A DNA stretch of 11,209 nucleotides, from the NCBI GenBank assembly GCA_023255835.1, contig JAGDVW010000089.1, forward strand, positions 1-11,209, read 5' to 3'. The number at the start of each line of letters is the position of its first letter. Within the stretch, counting starts at the first letter, position 1. The translations under genes were made by a program, and so were the position numbers. Source of the stretch: Candidatus Acetothermia bacterium. GTDB taxonomy: Bacteria; Bipolaricaulota; Bipolaricaulia; Bipolaricaulales; Bipolaricaulaceae. Under the pieces are notes generated by a model that searched no databases, was not told the DNA's origin, and worked only from the letters and a program-made list of their open reading frames with translations. Shown here one piece after another: positions 6,399 through 11,209 of the stretch.

Positions 6399-7444
6399 AA
6401 AAGCTCTATGTGGGGAGCGTGGAGGAGAAGGCGGGGAAGACCGTGGTCATCCTGGGATTGGCCCAGGTCCTGCGAGCGCGGGGGTTTCAGGTGGCATATC
6501 GAAAGCCGGTGGGCCTGGCCCGGGCCTATCGTCACGGCCGGCCGGCGGATCCGGATGGGGAGCTGGTGGCCGAGGCTTTGGGCTTGGAAAAGACCGAGGA
6601 TTTGGTCCCCGTTTTGTCCGGGGAAGCTCCCCGGGCCTGGCGACCGCCCATCGGCGCTTGGGATCGGATTTTGAGCGCCATGGCAGTTTCCGCGGATTTC
6701 CTCTTTTTGGAGGGGCGGGAGTGGGTGGGCCGTGGGCTCCTTTCGGGCCTATCCGACCCGGCTTTGGCCGGGAAACTCTCGGCTCCCATCCTCCTTGTGG
6801 CCAAATATCGGGGGGAGCCCACAGTGGACGGAATTTTGGCCGCAGCCCGAATTGTCGGAGAGGAATCTCGCCTTTTGGGGGTCGTCCTGAATGCGGTTTC
6901 CCCGGAAGCTGAGCTCTCCGAGGTCCAAAGCTATGCTGCGCCGTTCCTGGAGGAGGAGGGGATCCCCGTTTTGGGGGCCATCCCCTTCCATCGCCGGCTC
7001 CAGGCCGTGCGCATCAGCGAGGTCCTGGAGGCCCTGGGAGCAGAGGTGGTGGTGGCTGGCGATCTCCAAGCCGAGGTGGAGAGGGTGCTTGTGGGGGCGA
7101 TGGGAGCGGAAGCCGCTTTGCAGCACCTGCGACGGATCCCTGGCCAATTGGTGGTCATCACCGCCGGCGATCGCACCGATATCCAGGCCGCAGCCCTCTC
7201 CTTCCCCCGCGTTCGGGCCGTGATCCTTTCCGGCGGGATCCGGCCGGAGCGGGCAATCGCCGCCCAGGCTCACGAGCATGGGAAAACTCTGGCCGTGGCC
7301 CCCCAGGACACCTTCACCGTGGCCGAGACCGCCGACCGCCTCCTGGGCCGCACTTTCCCCATTTCACCCGAACGTTTGGCCCTCTTGGCCCGCCTTACCG
7401 AAGAAAATGTGGACCTCGACAGGATTATCGAGCTTTTAGGGTAA
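6395..7444 (+). CDS. BioD-like P-loop / DRTGG-domain protein (phosphotransacetylase N-terminal type, COG0857)
   Basis: This 349-residue protein matches the stand-alone version of the regulatory N-terminal part of long phosphotransacetylases. A dethiobiotin-synthetase-like P-loop domain (about 1-215; AGKT at 13-16) is followed by a DRTGG domain (about 205-315) with ITAGDRTDIQAAAL at 255-268. The phosphate acetyltransferase catalytic domain is absent, so it is unlikely to be an enzyme of that kind; a nucleotide-responsive regulatory or partner role is inferred. It overlaps the acyl-CoA synthetase stop (ATGA) and has a strong GGAGGGG site just before the ATG, so the two are one operon and probably act in the same acyl-CoA/ATP step. 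The end overlaps the osmC-like gene tail-to-tail by 9 bp. Exact function is unknown. Confidence 0.82.
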   Translation: MKKLYVGSVEEKAGKTVVILGLAQVLRARGFQVAYRKPVGLARAYRHGRPADPDGELVAEALGLEKTEDLVPVLSGEAPRAWRPPIGAWDRILSAMAVSADFLFLEGREWVGRGLLSGLSDPALAGKLSAPILLVAKYRGEPTVDGILAAARIVGEESRLLGVVLNAVSPEAELSEVQSYAAPFLEEEGIPVLGAIPFHRRLQAVRISEVLEALGAEVVVAGDLQAEVERVLVGAMGAEAALQHLRRIPGQLVVITAGDRTDIQAAALSFPRVRAVILSGGIRPERAIAAQAHEHGKTLAVAPQDTFTVAETADRLLGRTFPISPERLALLARLTEENVDLDRIIELLG

Positions 7445-7837
7445 AGCCTGCACCGAAAAGGTGAGCTCAGCCGAAAGGGAATGGGCCACTGAACAATAGC
7501 GCTCCTTGGAGAGCTCCGCCGCGCGCTTGAGGTTCTCCTCGGGGACGCCCTCGGCAAAATAGGCGAGGTGCACGCGTTTTACGGCCCTGGGGTGCGCTTC
7601 TTCCCTTTCGGCAGTGATTTCGATCCAAAACCGCCGCGGTGGGGTACGCATTTTCTTGAGGATGGAAACCACGTCCATCCCCGTGCAGCCGCCCAAAGCC
7701 ATGAGGAGGAGCTCCGTGGGGCGGGGAGCGGAATCCTCTCCACCCACTTCCTTTGCCCCATCCATGAGCACGGCGTGGCCGGAAGGGGGGAGTCCGAGGA
7801 AGCGCAGGCCCTCTTGCCAAACCACCTTAACTCGCAT
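7436..7837 (-). CDS. OsmC family peroxiredoxin-like protein
   Basis: This 133-residue protein is an OsmC/Ohr superfamily member, cytoplasmic thiol peroxidases or relatives that reduce organic hydroperoxides. The two family cysteines are present: C51 in LLMALGGCTGMDVV and C115 in SKERYCSVAHSL. The DSAPRPTELLLMAL segment before the first Cys is also typical. The pattern is nearer to the YhfA-like OsmC branch than to classical Ohr, so the true substrate is uncertain. The ATG at 7837 has AGGAGG 4 nt upstream, which decides against the longer open frame. It is divergent from the arsR-like gene across 75 bp and near a glutaredoxin gene, which fits thiol/peroxide stress, and its promoter region probably overlaps the operator of that regulator. 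Confidence 0.88.
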   Translation of the reverse strand: MRVKVVWQEGLRFLGLPPSGHAVLMDGAKEVGGEDSAPRPTELLLMALGGCTGMDVVSILKKMRTPPRRFWIEITAEREEAHPRAVKRVHLAYFAEGVPEENLKRAAELSKERYCSVAHSLSAELTFSVQALP

Positions 7838-7851
7838 GCGTCCTCCTTTCC

Positions 7852-7875
7852 TCCAAATTTCCACAGTTTTGGAAA
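7852..7875. repeat. Overlapping inverted repeats upstream of the osmC-like gene
   Basis: TCCAAA (7852-7857) is the reverse complement of TTTGGA (7868-7873), and TTTCC (7858-7862) of GGAAA (7871-7875). They lie between the osmC-like Shine-Dalgarno and the arsR promoter, where an operator for the divergent pair would be expected. Short arms; candidate only. Confidence 0.3.
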
Positions 7876-7877
7876 CA

Positions 7878-7906
7878 TTGACAAGTGACAGCCGTCAAGG
7901 TATATT
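7878..7906 (+). promoter_or_regulatory. Strong sigma70-type promoter of arsR-glutaredoxin, with embedded inverted repeat
   Basis: A perfect TTGACA (7878-7883) and TATATT (7901-7906, 5 of 6) are separated by exactly 17 bp. The -10 ends 6 nt before the GTG at 7913, so transcription should begin at the start codon and give a leaderless mRNA. TTGAC (7878-7882) and GTCAA (7894-7898) form an inverted repeat across 11 bp that covers the -35 and spacer, a natural place for autorepression by the ArsR-type product. Confidence 0.8.
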
Positions 7907-7912
7907 CAGGCT

Positions 7913-8203
7913 GTGAACGAGAACCTGGAGCGGTGGTCCAAGGTTTTTGCCGCTTTGGGAAGCCCGGAGCGGCTTGGGGTTTTGGCTCACCTCCTCGCTA
8001 AAAAGGGGCAAAATTGCCAAGAACTCGCGAAAAATTTGCGCCTCTCTACGCCGGCCCTCTCTTACCACCTACGGATTTTGGAGGAAGCTGGGCTTGTGGT
8101 GCGGGAGAAAAAGGGGCGCCGTCGTTGTCTCCGGGTGGGCCCAGAGCTGGCCAAGATCTTGCGGCCCAAGGTCATAGCGGAGCTGAGAAAGGAGGGAAAA
8201 TGA
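7913..8203 (+). CDS. ArsR-family winged-helix transcriptional regulator
   Basis: This 96-residue protein consists of a single ArsR/SmtB-type DNA-binding domain: FAALGSPERLGVLAHLL (12-28), then a helix-turn-helix with recognition helix LSTPALSYHLRILEEAGL (44-61), then a basic wing VVREKKGRRRCLRV (62-75). Proteins of this family are usually dimeric repressors released by metals or thiol oxidation. The classical metal motif ELCVCDL is absent. Only two cysteines are present, C35 just before the helix-turn-helix and C72 in the wing, which allows, but does not prove, thiol-based sensing. The start is GTG at 7913 with no Shine-Dalgarno but a near-consensus promoter ending 6 nt before it. It overlaps the glutaredoxin start and is divergent from the osmC-like gene, so control of both is likely. 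Confidence 0.88.
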   Translation: MNENLERWSKVFAALGSPERLGVLAHLLAKKGQNCQELAKNLRLSTPALSYHLRILEEAGLVVREKKGRRRCLRVGPELAKILRPKVIAELRKEGK

Positions 8204-8448
8204 TGCCCCAGGAGCACGAGGTGATCGTTTATACCACGCCCACCTGCCCCTGGTGCCAGATGGTCAAGCGTTATCTCCAAGCGCGGGGGATCCCGTACAC
8301 GGAGATCGACGTGTCCCAGGACTACAACGCGGCCATGGAGATGGTGCGCAAATCCGGACAGACCGGGGTGCCGGTGGTGGAGATCGACGGGGAGATCGTG
8401 GTGGGGTTCGATCGGGAGAGGATCGATCAACTCCTCGGTCTTGCCTGA
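8200..8448 (+). CDS. YruB-type glutaredoxin
   Basis: This 82-residue thioredoxin-fold redox protein has the active site CPWC at 16-19 within YTTPTCPWCQMVKRYL, the cis-proline segment GQTGVPVVEIDG, and the ending IVVGFDRERIDQLLGL. The last two features are characteristic of the YruB glutaredoxin-like family found in many anaerobes, close to NrdH-redoxins. It would reduce disulfides or serve as an electron donor in the cytoplasm. The ATG at 8200 overlaps the arsR stop (ATGA); the ATG at 8203 has better spacing to GGAGGG (8191-8196) and may be the true start. Co-transcription with the ArsR-type gene and proximity to the osmC-like gene point to thiol homeostasis. A strong terminator begins directly after the stop. 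Confidence 0.92.
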   Translation: MMPQEHEVIVYTTPTCPWCQMVKRYLQARGIPYTEIDVSQDYNAAMEMVRKSGQTGVPVVEIDGEIVVGFDRERIDQLLGLA

Positions 8449-8475
8449 AAAAACGGGGCCGAAAGGCCCCGTTTT

Positions 8476-8476
<1 letters not shown>
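8449..8476. terminator. Bidirectional intrinsic terminator between glutaredoxin and the tRNA cluster
   Basis: A 12-bp perfect stem (8449-8460 with 8465-8476) of five A-T pairs plus CGGGGCC/GGCCCCG closes a GAAA loop. Read from the plus strand it ends in a T-run after glutaredoxin; read from the minus strand it likewise ends in a T-run after tRNA-Ala. The CCA end of tRNA-Ala shares its last base with the stem. Confidence 0.92.
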
Positions 8477-8551
<75 letters not shown>

Positions 8552-8554
8552 ACC

Positions 8555-8628
8555 TGGCGGAGCAGGGAATCGAACCCTGAACCTCGCGGTTATGGGCCGC
8601 GCGCTCTCGCCAATTGAGCTACTCCGCC
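8555..8628 (-). tRNA. tRNA-Met or Ile2 (anticodon CAT), non-initiator
   Basis: Acceptor GGCGGAG/CTCCGCC is perfectly paired, D-arm GCTC/GAGC is present, and anticodon stem CGCGG/CCGCG encloses loop CCCATAA, giving anticodon CAT. The T-arm is CAGGG/CCCTG. A73 is present and CCA is not encoded. It lacks the initiator marks (the 1-72 pair is G-C, no three G-C pairs in the lower anticodon stem), so it is elongator Met, or Ile2 if C34 becomes lysidine; sequence alone does not decide. Position 33 is C rather than the nearly universal U. Confidence 0.88.
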
Positions 8629-8705
8629 TGGTTGCGGGGGTGGGATTCGAACCCACGACCTCCGGGTTATGAGCCCGGCGAGCTTCCTGGCTGCTCCACC
8701 CCGCT
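8629..8705 (-). tRNA. Initiator tRNA-Met (anticodon CAT)
   Basis: It shows the initiator signature: TGGAGCAGCC in the D-arm region, anticodon stem CCGGG/CCCGG with three consecutive G-C pairs around loop CTCATAA, and CCCCGCAACCA at the 3' end with CCA encoded. The 1-72 positions are unpaired, as required for formylation, but the pair is A1 with A72 instead of the common C1 with A72. It abuts the next tRNA with no spacer. Confidence 0.94.
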
Positions 8706-8707
8706 CC

Positions 8708-8796
8708 TGCCGGGGGCGGGACTCGAACCCGCACGAGCCTTGGGTTAGCTCAAGGGATTTTAAGTCCCCTGCGTCTACCTCTTCCGCCACCCCGGC
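8708..8796 (-). tRNA. tRNA-Leu (anticodon TAA)
   Basis: Acceptor GCCGGGG/CCCCGGC, anticodon stem GGGGA/TCCCT with loop CTTAAAA giving TAA (reads TTA/TTG), and a long class II variable arm closed by GAGC/GCTC. The T-loop is TTCGAGT and A73 is present. CCA is not encoded; GG follows A73 before the initiator tRNA begins. Confidence 0.94.
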
Positions 8797-8804
8797 GGAT
8801 CCTC

Positions 8805-8879
8805 TGGAGCGGGAAACGGGATTCGAACCCGCGGCCTCCACCTCGGCAAGGTGGCGCTCTACCCCTGAGCTATTCCCGC
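8805..8879 (-). tRNA. tRNA-Gly (anticodon GCC)
   Basis: Acceptor GCGGGAA/TTCCCGC, anticodon stem CCACC/GGTGG with loop TTGCCGA giving GCC (reads GGC/GGT). U73, usual for bacterial glycine tRNAs, is followed by an encoded CCA. It is the first gene after the internal TATAAT promoter. Confidence 0.95.
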
Positions 8880-8888
8880 TTCACACTA

Positions 8889-8916
8889 ATTATAGCGAAA
8901 AGCCCTCCCCGGCCAA
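8889..8916 (-). promoter_or_regulatory. Internal promoter for the Gly-Leu-fMet-Met-Ala tRNA genes
   Basis: On the minus strand a perfect TATAAT (8889-8894) and TTGGCC (8911-8916, 4 of 6) are 16 bp apart. The -10 ends 9 nt before the 5' base of tRNA-Gly. Confidence 0.7.
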
Positions 8917-8918
8917 CT

Positions 8919-9004
8919 TGGTGCGAAGGGCGGGACTCGAACCCGCACGCCTCATCGGCACTGGCTCCTAAGGCCAGCGCGTCTGCCTGTTCCGCCACCT
9001 TCGC
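8919..9004 (-). tRNA. tRNA-Leu (anticodon TAG)
   Basis: Acceptor GCGAAGG/CCTTCGC, anticodon stem CTGGC/GCCAG with loop CTTAGGA giving TAG (reads CTA and other CTN), and a long variable arm. The T-loop is TTCGAGT, A73 is present and CCA is encoded. It is first in the cluster, 39 bp before tRNA-Gly. Confidence 0.95.
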
Positions 9005-9011
9005 CCCTTCT

Positions 9012-9040
9012 TTTTTAGCCCGGCGCCCCCCCTCCCTCAA
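9012..9040 (-). promoter_or_regulatory. Putative promoter of the tRNA cluster upstream of tRNA-Leu(TAG)
   Basis: On the minus strand TTGAGG (9035-9040, 4 of 6) and TAAAAA (9012-9017, 4 of 6) are 17 bp apart. The -10 ends 7 nt before the tRNA-Leu 5' base. It overlaps the last codons and stop of the DUF296 gene. Confidence 0.5.
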
Positions 9041-9446
9041 CCCCCTCGGGATAAAGGCCAAGAAGTCCAGTGGGCTCCGGCCGCCGGCGCAGTCGCACCC
9101 CCGGCACCTCCACCACCAATATCTCCGCGGTGTTGTGCACAGTGGCGGAAAGGAGATGCCCGCCCAGGGCCGCACCACCCTCCCTCCCCACCACCACATG
9201 GAGGTGCACCACCACGCCTTCCGGTCCCTCCCCAATGTTCCCCTGAAGGGAAAGAAGCTCCACGGGTTCGGAAACCCTTTCCTCCCGGTACCGCTTCCCG
9301 TCCCAAAAGCCGAAGACCATGTCCCGCAGCATCCCCACCCCACAGGCCACCATCCCGAAGGCCCCCAAGTCCCGTAGGGCATCAGGAAGTTTTTCCCCGT
9401 CCTGAAGCCGCACCACAAGGTTTGCTCCGCTTTTCGCCTTGAGCAC
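9015..9446 (-). CDS. PPC/DUF296 (PD1-like) domain protein
   Basis: This 143-residue protein matches the small single-domain PPC (DUF296, COG1661) family, trimeric proteins annotated as DNA-binding by analogy with plant AT-hook proteins; the bacterial role is not established. Family marks: VVRLQDGEKLPDAL (11-24), ACGVGMLRDMVFGFWDG (34-50), the SLQGNI segment (66-71), HLHVVVG (81-87) and GGHLL (95-99). H81, H83 and H97 could form the metal site reported for some relatives. The open frame extends 21 bp further up, but the GTG at 9446 has AAAGGAGG 4 nt upstream and starts at the family N-terminus. It overlaps the glycerate kinase 3' end by 65 bp and is probably co-transcribed. The Gly/Pro-rich tail (about 123-143) is not part of the domain. 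Confidence 0.82.
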   Translation of the reverse strand: MLKAKSGANLVVRLQDGEKLPDALRDLGAFGMVACGVGMLRDMVFGFWDGKRYREERVSEPVELLSLQGNIGEGPEGVVVHLHVVVGREGGAALGGHLLSATVHNTAEILVVEVPGVRLRRRPEPTGLLGLYPEGVEGGGAPG

Positions 9447-10782
9447 TATGCCTCCTTTCCACCGCAAGGATCACCAAATCGGCCACGTTCGTGCCAGTGG
9501 GGCCGATCCGCAGAAGGTCTCCGCTTGCGGAAAGCGCGCGGTAGCTATCGTTCCTTAGCAAAGCCTCCTTGGGATCGATCCCCGCCGTTTCCATCCTTTC
9601 ACAGCTGCCGCCATCCGCGATGGCGCCGGCGGCGTCGGTGGGACCGTCCCGCCCGTCCGTGGCCAGGCTCAAGAGGGCCACGCCGGAAAGGCCCTGGATC
9701 TCCAGGGCGAAGGCGAGGGCGAGCTCCTGATTTCGCCCGCCCAGGCCTTTGCCCCGTACGGTGACGGTGGTCTCGCCGGCGGCCAAAAGGAGGGCCGGCG
9801 GCCGCACCGGCCGGCCAAAGCCCCTTTCTTCCTCCGCCAAACCGGCGAAGAACTTCCCCGCCTCCCGGGCCTCGCCCCGCATGGTGCTCGTGAGGACGAG
9901 GGCCCTGAATCCCATCTTGTGGCCAAGCCTTTGGGCAGCGGCCAAGGCCGTCCTCCCCGAGCCCACGATTACATGCCGGACTTTGGAAAACCAGGGATCC
10001 CCAGGCTTCGGGGTCTCAGGAAGGCCACCTTCAGCCCCGCGAGAAAGGTAATCCCTCACAGCTGAAGGAACTTCTTCCCACACCCCCCGTCTCCTCAGGA
10101 TTTCCACAGCCTGGGCAAAGGTGGTGAGATCGGGGTAAAGAGGGCCGGAGGCGATGGTGCTGAGATCGTCGCCGGGCACATCGGAGAGGACCAGGCCCAA
10201 AACGTGCGCGGGCCAAGCCAGCCGAGCTAGCCTCCCACCCTTCACCTGGGAGAGATGTTTTCGCACCGCGTTCAACTCCTGGATCGTGGCGCCGGAGCGC
10301 AAAAGGAGATTCGTGGTGCGGACGATATCTTCCAGGGCCAGGCCCGCGGCGGGAAGCTCGAACAACGCCGAGCCCCCTCCGGAGACGAGGACGATGAGGA
10401 GATCGTCCTCCCCGGCGTCGCGCACCATTTGCCCGATCCGTATCGCCGCGCGGATGGTGCGCTCATCGGGCAGAGGATGGCCGGCTTCCGCCACCTCCAC
10501 GATCCTTGTGGGAACGGAATATCCTTCGGCGGTGGCCACGAAGCCCGCGCTGATCCGCGGTGCCAAAATTTCCTCGAGGCCCTGGGCCATGCGGGCCGCA
10601 GCCTTCCCGAAGCCCACCACCAGCACCCGGCGGAAGCGGCGAAGATCATAGCGGTAAGGGCCGGCGCAAAGCCGTTCACCCTCGAGGCGCACGGCACGGG
10701 ACAAACACCGCTCCGGGGAAAGCTCCGCAAGCACGTGCTTCGTGATCTCCTCGAGGATTTCCCGTAACCCTTCCTTGCCCAA
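9382..10782 (-). CDS. Glycerate 2-kinase, DUF4147/MOFRL family
   Basis: This 466-residue cytoplasmic kinase phosphorylates D-glycerate to 2-phosphoglycerate with ATP, feeding glycerate from serine, glyoxylate or sugar-acid breakdown into glycolysis. N-terminal DUF4147 domain (about 7-250): GFGKAAARMA at 57-66 with the conserved lysine K60, VSGGGSALFELP (133-144) and SDVPGDDLSTIASGP (200-214). C-terminal MOFRL domain (about 330-440): GGRNQELALA (348-357), SLATDGRDGPTDAAGA (372-387) and GPTGTNVADLVI (427-438). The start is TTG at 10782 with GGGAGGGG 5 nt upstream. The conserved domain ends near residue 441; about 25 further basic residues overlap the DUF296 gene and look non-conserved. It is divergent from nth with only about 29 bp between starts, so its promoter must lie inside nth. 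Confidence 0.92.
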   Translation of the reverse strand: MGKEGLREILEEITKHVLAELSPERCLSRAVRLEGERLCAGPYRYDLRRFRRVLVVGFGKAAARMAQGLEEILAPRISAGFVATAEGYSVPTRIVEVAEAGHPLPDERTIRAAIRIGQMVRDAGEDDLLIVLVSGGGSALFELPAAGLALEDIVRTTNLLLRSGATIQELNAVRKHLSQVKGGRLARLAWPAHVLGLVLSDVPGDDLSTIASGPLYPDLTTFAQAVEILRRRGVWEEVPSAVRDYLSRGAEGGLPETPKPGDPWFSKVRHVIVGSGRTALAAAQRLGHKMGFRALVLTSTMRGEAREAGKFFAGLAEEERGFGRPVRPPALLLAAGETTVTVRGKGLGGRNQELALAFALEIQGLSGVALLSLATDGRDGPTDAAGAIADGGSCERMETAGIDPKEALLRNDSYRALSASGDLLRIGPTGTNVADLVILAVERRHSAQGEKRSKPCGAASGRGKTS

Positions 10783-10803
10783 GATCGCCCCTCCCTCTAT
10801 CCT
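10775..10803 (+). promoter_or_regulatory. Putative promoter of nth
   Basis: TTGCCC (10775-10780, 4 of 6) and TATCCT (10798-10803, 4 of 6) are separated by 17 bp, and the -10 ends 8 nt before GTG at 10812. The -35 overlaps the glycerate kinase start codon, and the kinase Shine-Dalgarno (10788-10795) lies in the spacer. Confidence 0.35.
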
Positions 10804-10811
10804 CGGTGCTC

Positions 10812-11209
10812 GTGAAGGCCGAAGTTTTAAGGGAAATCGATCAACGCCTGAAACAAGCCTTCGGTGACCCAGAAAGGCCTGCTTACGATCCCCTGGAGCT
10901 CCTCATTCGCACGATTCTTTCCCAGAACACCTCCGACCGCAATAGGGACCAAGCTTACCGGGCTTTGCGGGAACGCTTCCCTCAATGGGAGGAAATCCTG
11001 GAGGCCCCGGTGGAAAGGGTGGCGGAGACCATTCGCCCGGCTGGGCTTTTTCGGCAAAGGGCCCAGCGCCTCCAGGAAGTTCTTCGGCGCATCCGAAAAG
11101 AAAGAGGGAAATTTGCCCTCGATTTCCTGGCGGAGCTTCCCCCTGAAGAGGCGGAAAGGTGGCTCCTTTCCCTCCCCGGGGTGGGGAAGAAGACGGCGTA
11201 CATCGTGCT
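10812..11209 (+). CDS. nth: Endonuclease III (HhH-GPD DNA glycosylase), 3' truncated by window edge
   Basis: The frame is open to the window end, giving about 132 residues. Base-excision repair glycosylase/AP lyases of this family remove oxidised pyrimidines. Visible are LLIRTILSQNTSDRNRDQA (about 30-48; the ILSQNTSD form is common in thermophile and archaeal Nth-like proteins) and the helix-hairpin-helix LPGVGKKTAYIVL at the end, whose second Lys is at the catalytic lysine position. The catalytic Asp and the Cys-rich iron-sulfur cluster would lie beyond the window, so a related HhH-GPD glycosylase cannot be excluded. Start: GTG at 10812 is chosen because a -10-like hexamer ends 8 nt before it and there is no Shine-Dalgarno; GTG at 10806 is in frame and would add two residues. 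Confidence 0.85.
   Translation, partial: MKAEVLREIDQRLKQAFGDPERPAYDPLELLIRTILSQNTSDRNRDQAYRALRERFPQWEEILEAPVERVAETIRPAGLFRQRAQRLQEVLRRIRKERGKFALDFLAELPPEEAERWLLSLPGVGKKTAYIV

Noticed and set aside
7436..7444. Terminator between the convergent DRTGG and osmC-like genes
   Set aside because: The coding regions overlap and no hairpin with T-run is visible around the stops.

Overview
The window is a compact, G+C-rich (roughly 60-65 % by eye) bacterial chromosome segment. It carries peptidoglycan synthesis (MurE), a two-component system, a fused ADP-forming acyl-CoA synthetase, a six-gene tRNA cluster and metabolic/repair genes. Charged-residue-rich proteins, very short intergenic gaps and the ADP-forming synthetase suggest a thermophilic, possibly fermentative or acetogenic lineage (for example Bipolaricaulota/Acetothermia or another deep-branching phylum). 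That placement is inference and weak. I see no phage, IS, CRISPR or plasmid genes; this looks like ordinary core chromosome with some interesting regulatory and tRNA details.

Layout. (1) 1-90 (+): 3' end of a probable adenylate kinase, overlapping tail-to-tail with murE. (2) 60-4154 (-): an OmpR/PhoP-type response regulator, its histidine kinase, a YkuK-family RNase H-like protein and murE, in transcription order. The ykuK homologue appears to have its own promoter, so this may be two units. (3) 4155-4304: divergent control region with a 10-bp-stem hairpin, inverted repeats, and an 11-bp tandem direct repeat of the kind bound by OmpR/PhoP regulators. (4) 4305-7444 (+): ADP-forming acyl-CoA synthetase, translationally coupled to a BioD-like/DRTGG-domain protein. 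(5) 7436-8448: a redox locus, osmC-like (-) divergent from arsR-like (+) and a coupled YruB-type glutaredoxin. (6) 8449-9040: a bidirectional terminator, then six tRNA genes on the minus strand (Ala-CGC, Met-CAT, initiator Met, Leu-TAA, Gly-GCC, Leu-TAG) with two promoters. (7) 9015-10782 (-): a PPC/DUF296 protein overlapped by a MOFRL-family glycerate 2-kinase. (8) 10812-end (+): the 5' part of an endonuclease III gene, divergent from the kinase.

The most general observation is how genes start. Five genes or units (murE, ykuK, the acyl-CoA synthetase, arsR, nth) lack a good Shine-Dalgarno and have a -10-like hexamer 6-9 nt before the start codon, which predicts leaderless mRNAs. Most of the rest have clear GGAGG-type sites. 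The candidates nearest to an undescribed system are the synthetase/DRTGG pair, possibly controlled by the adjacent two-component system, and the osmC/arsR/glutaredoxin module with a two-cysteine ArsR protein.
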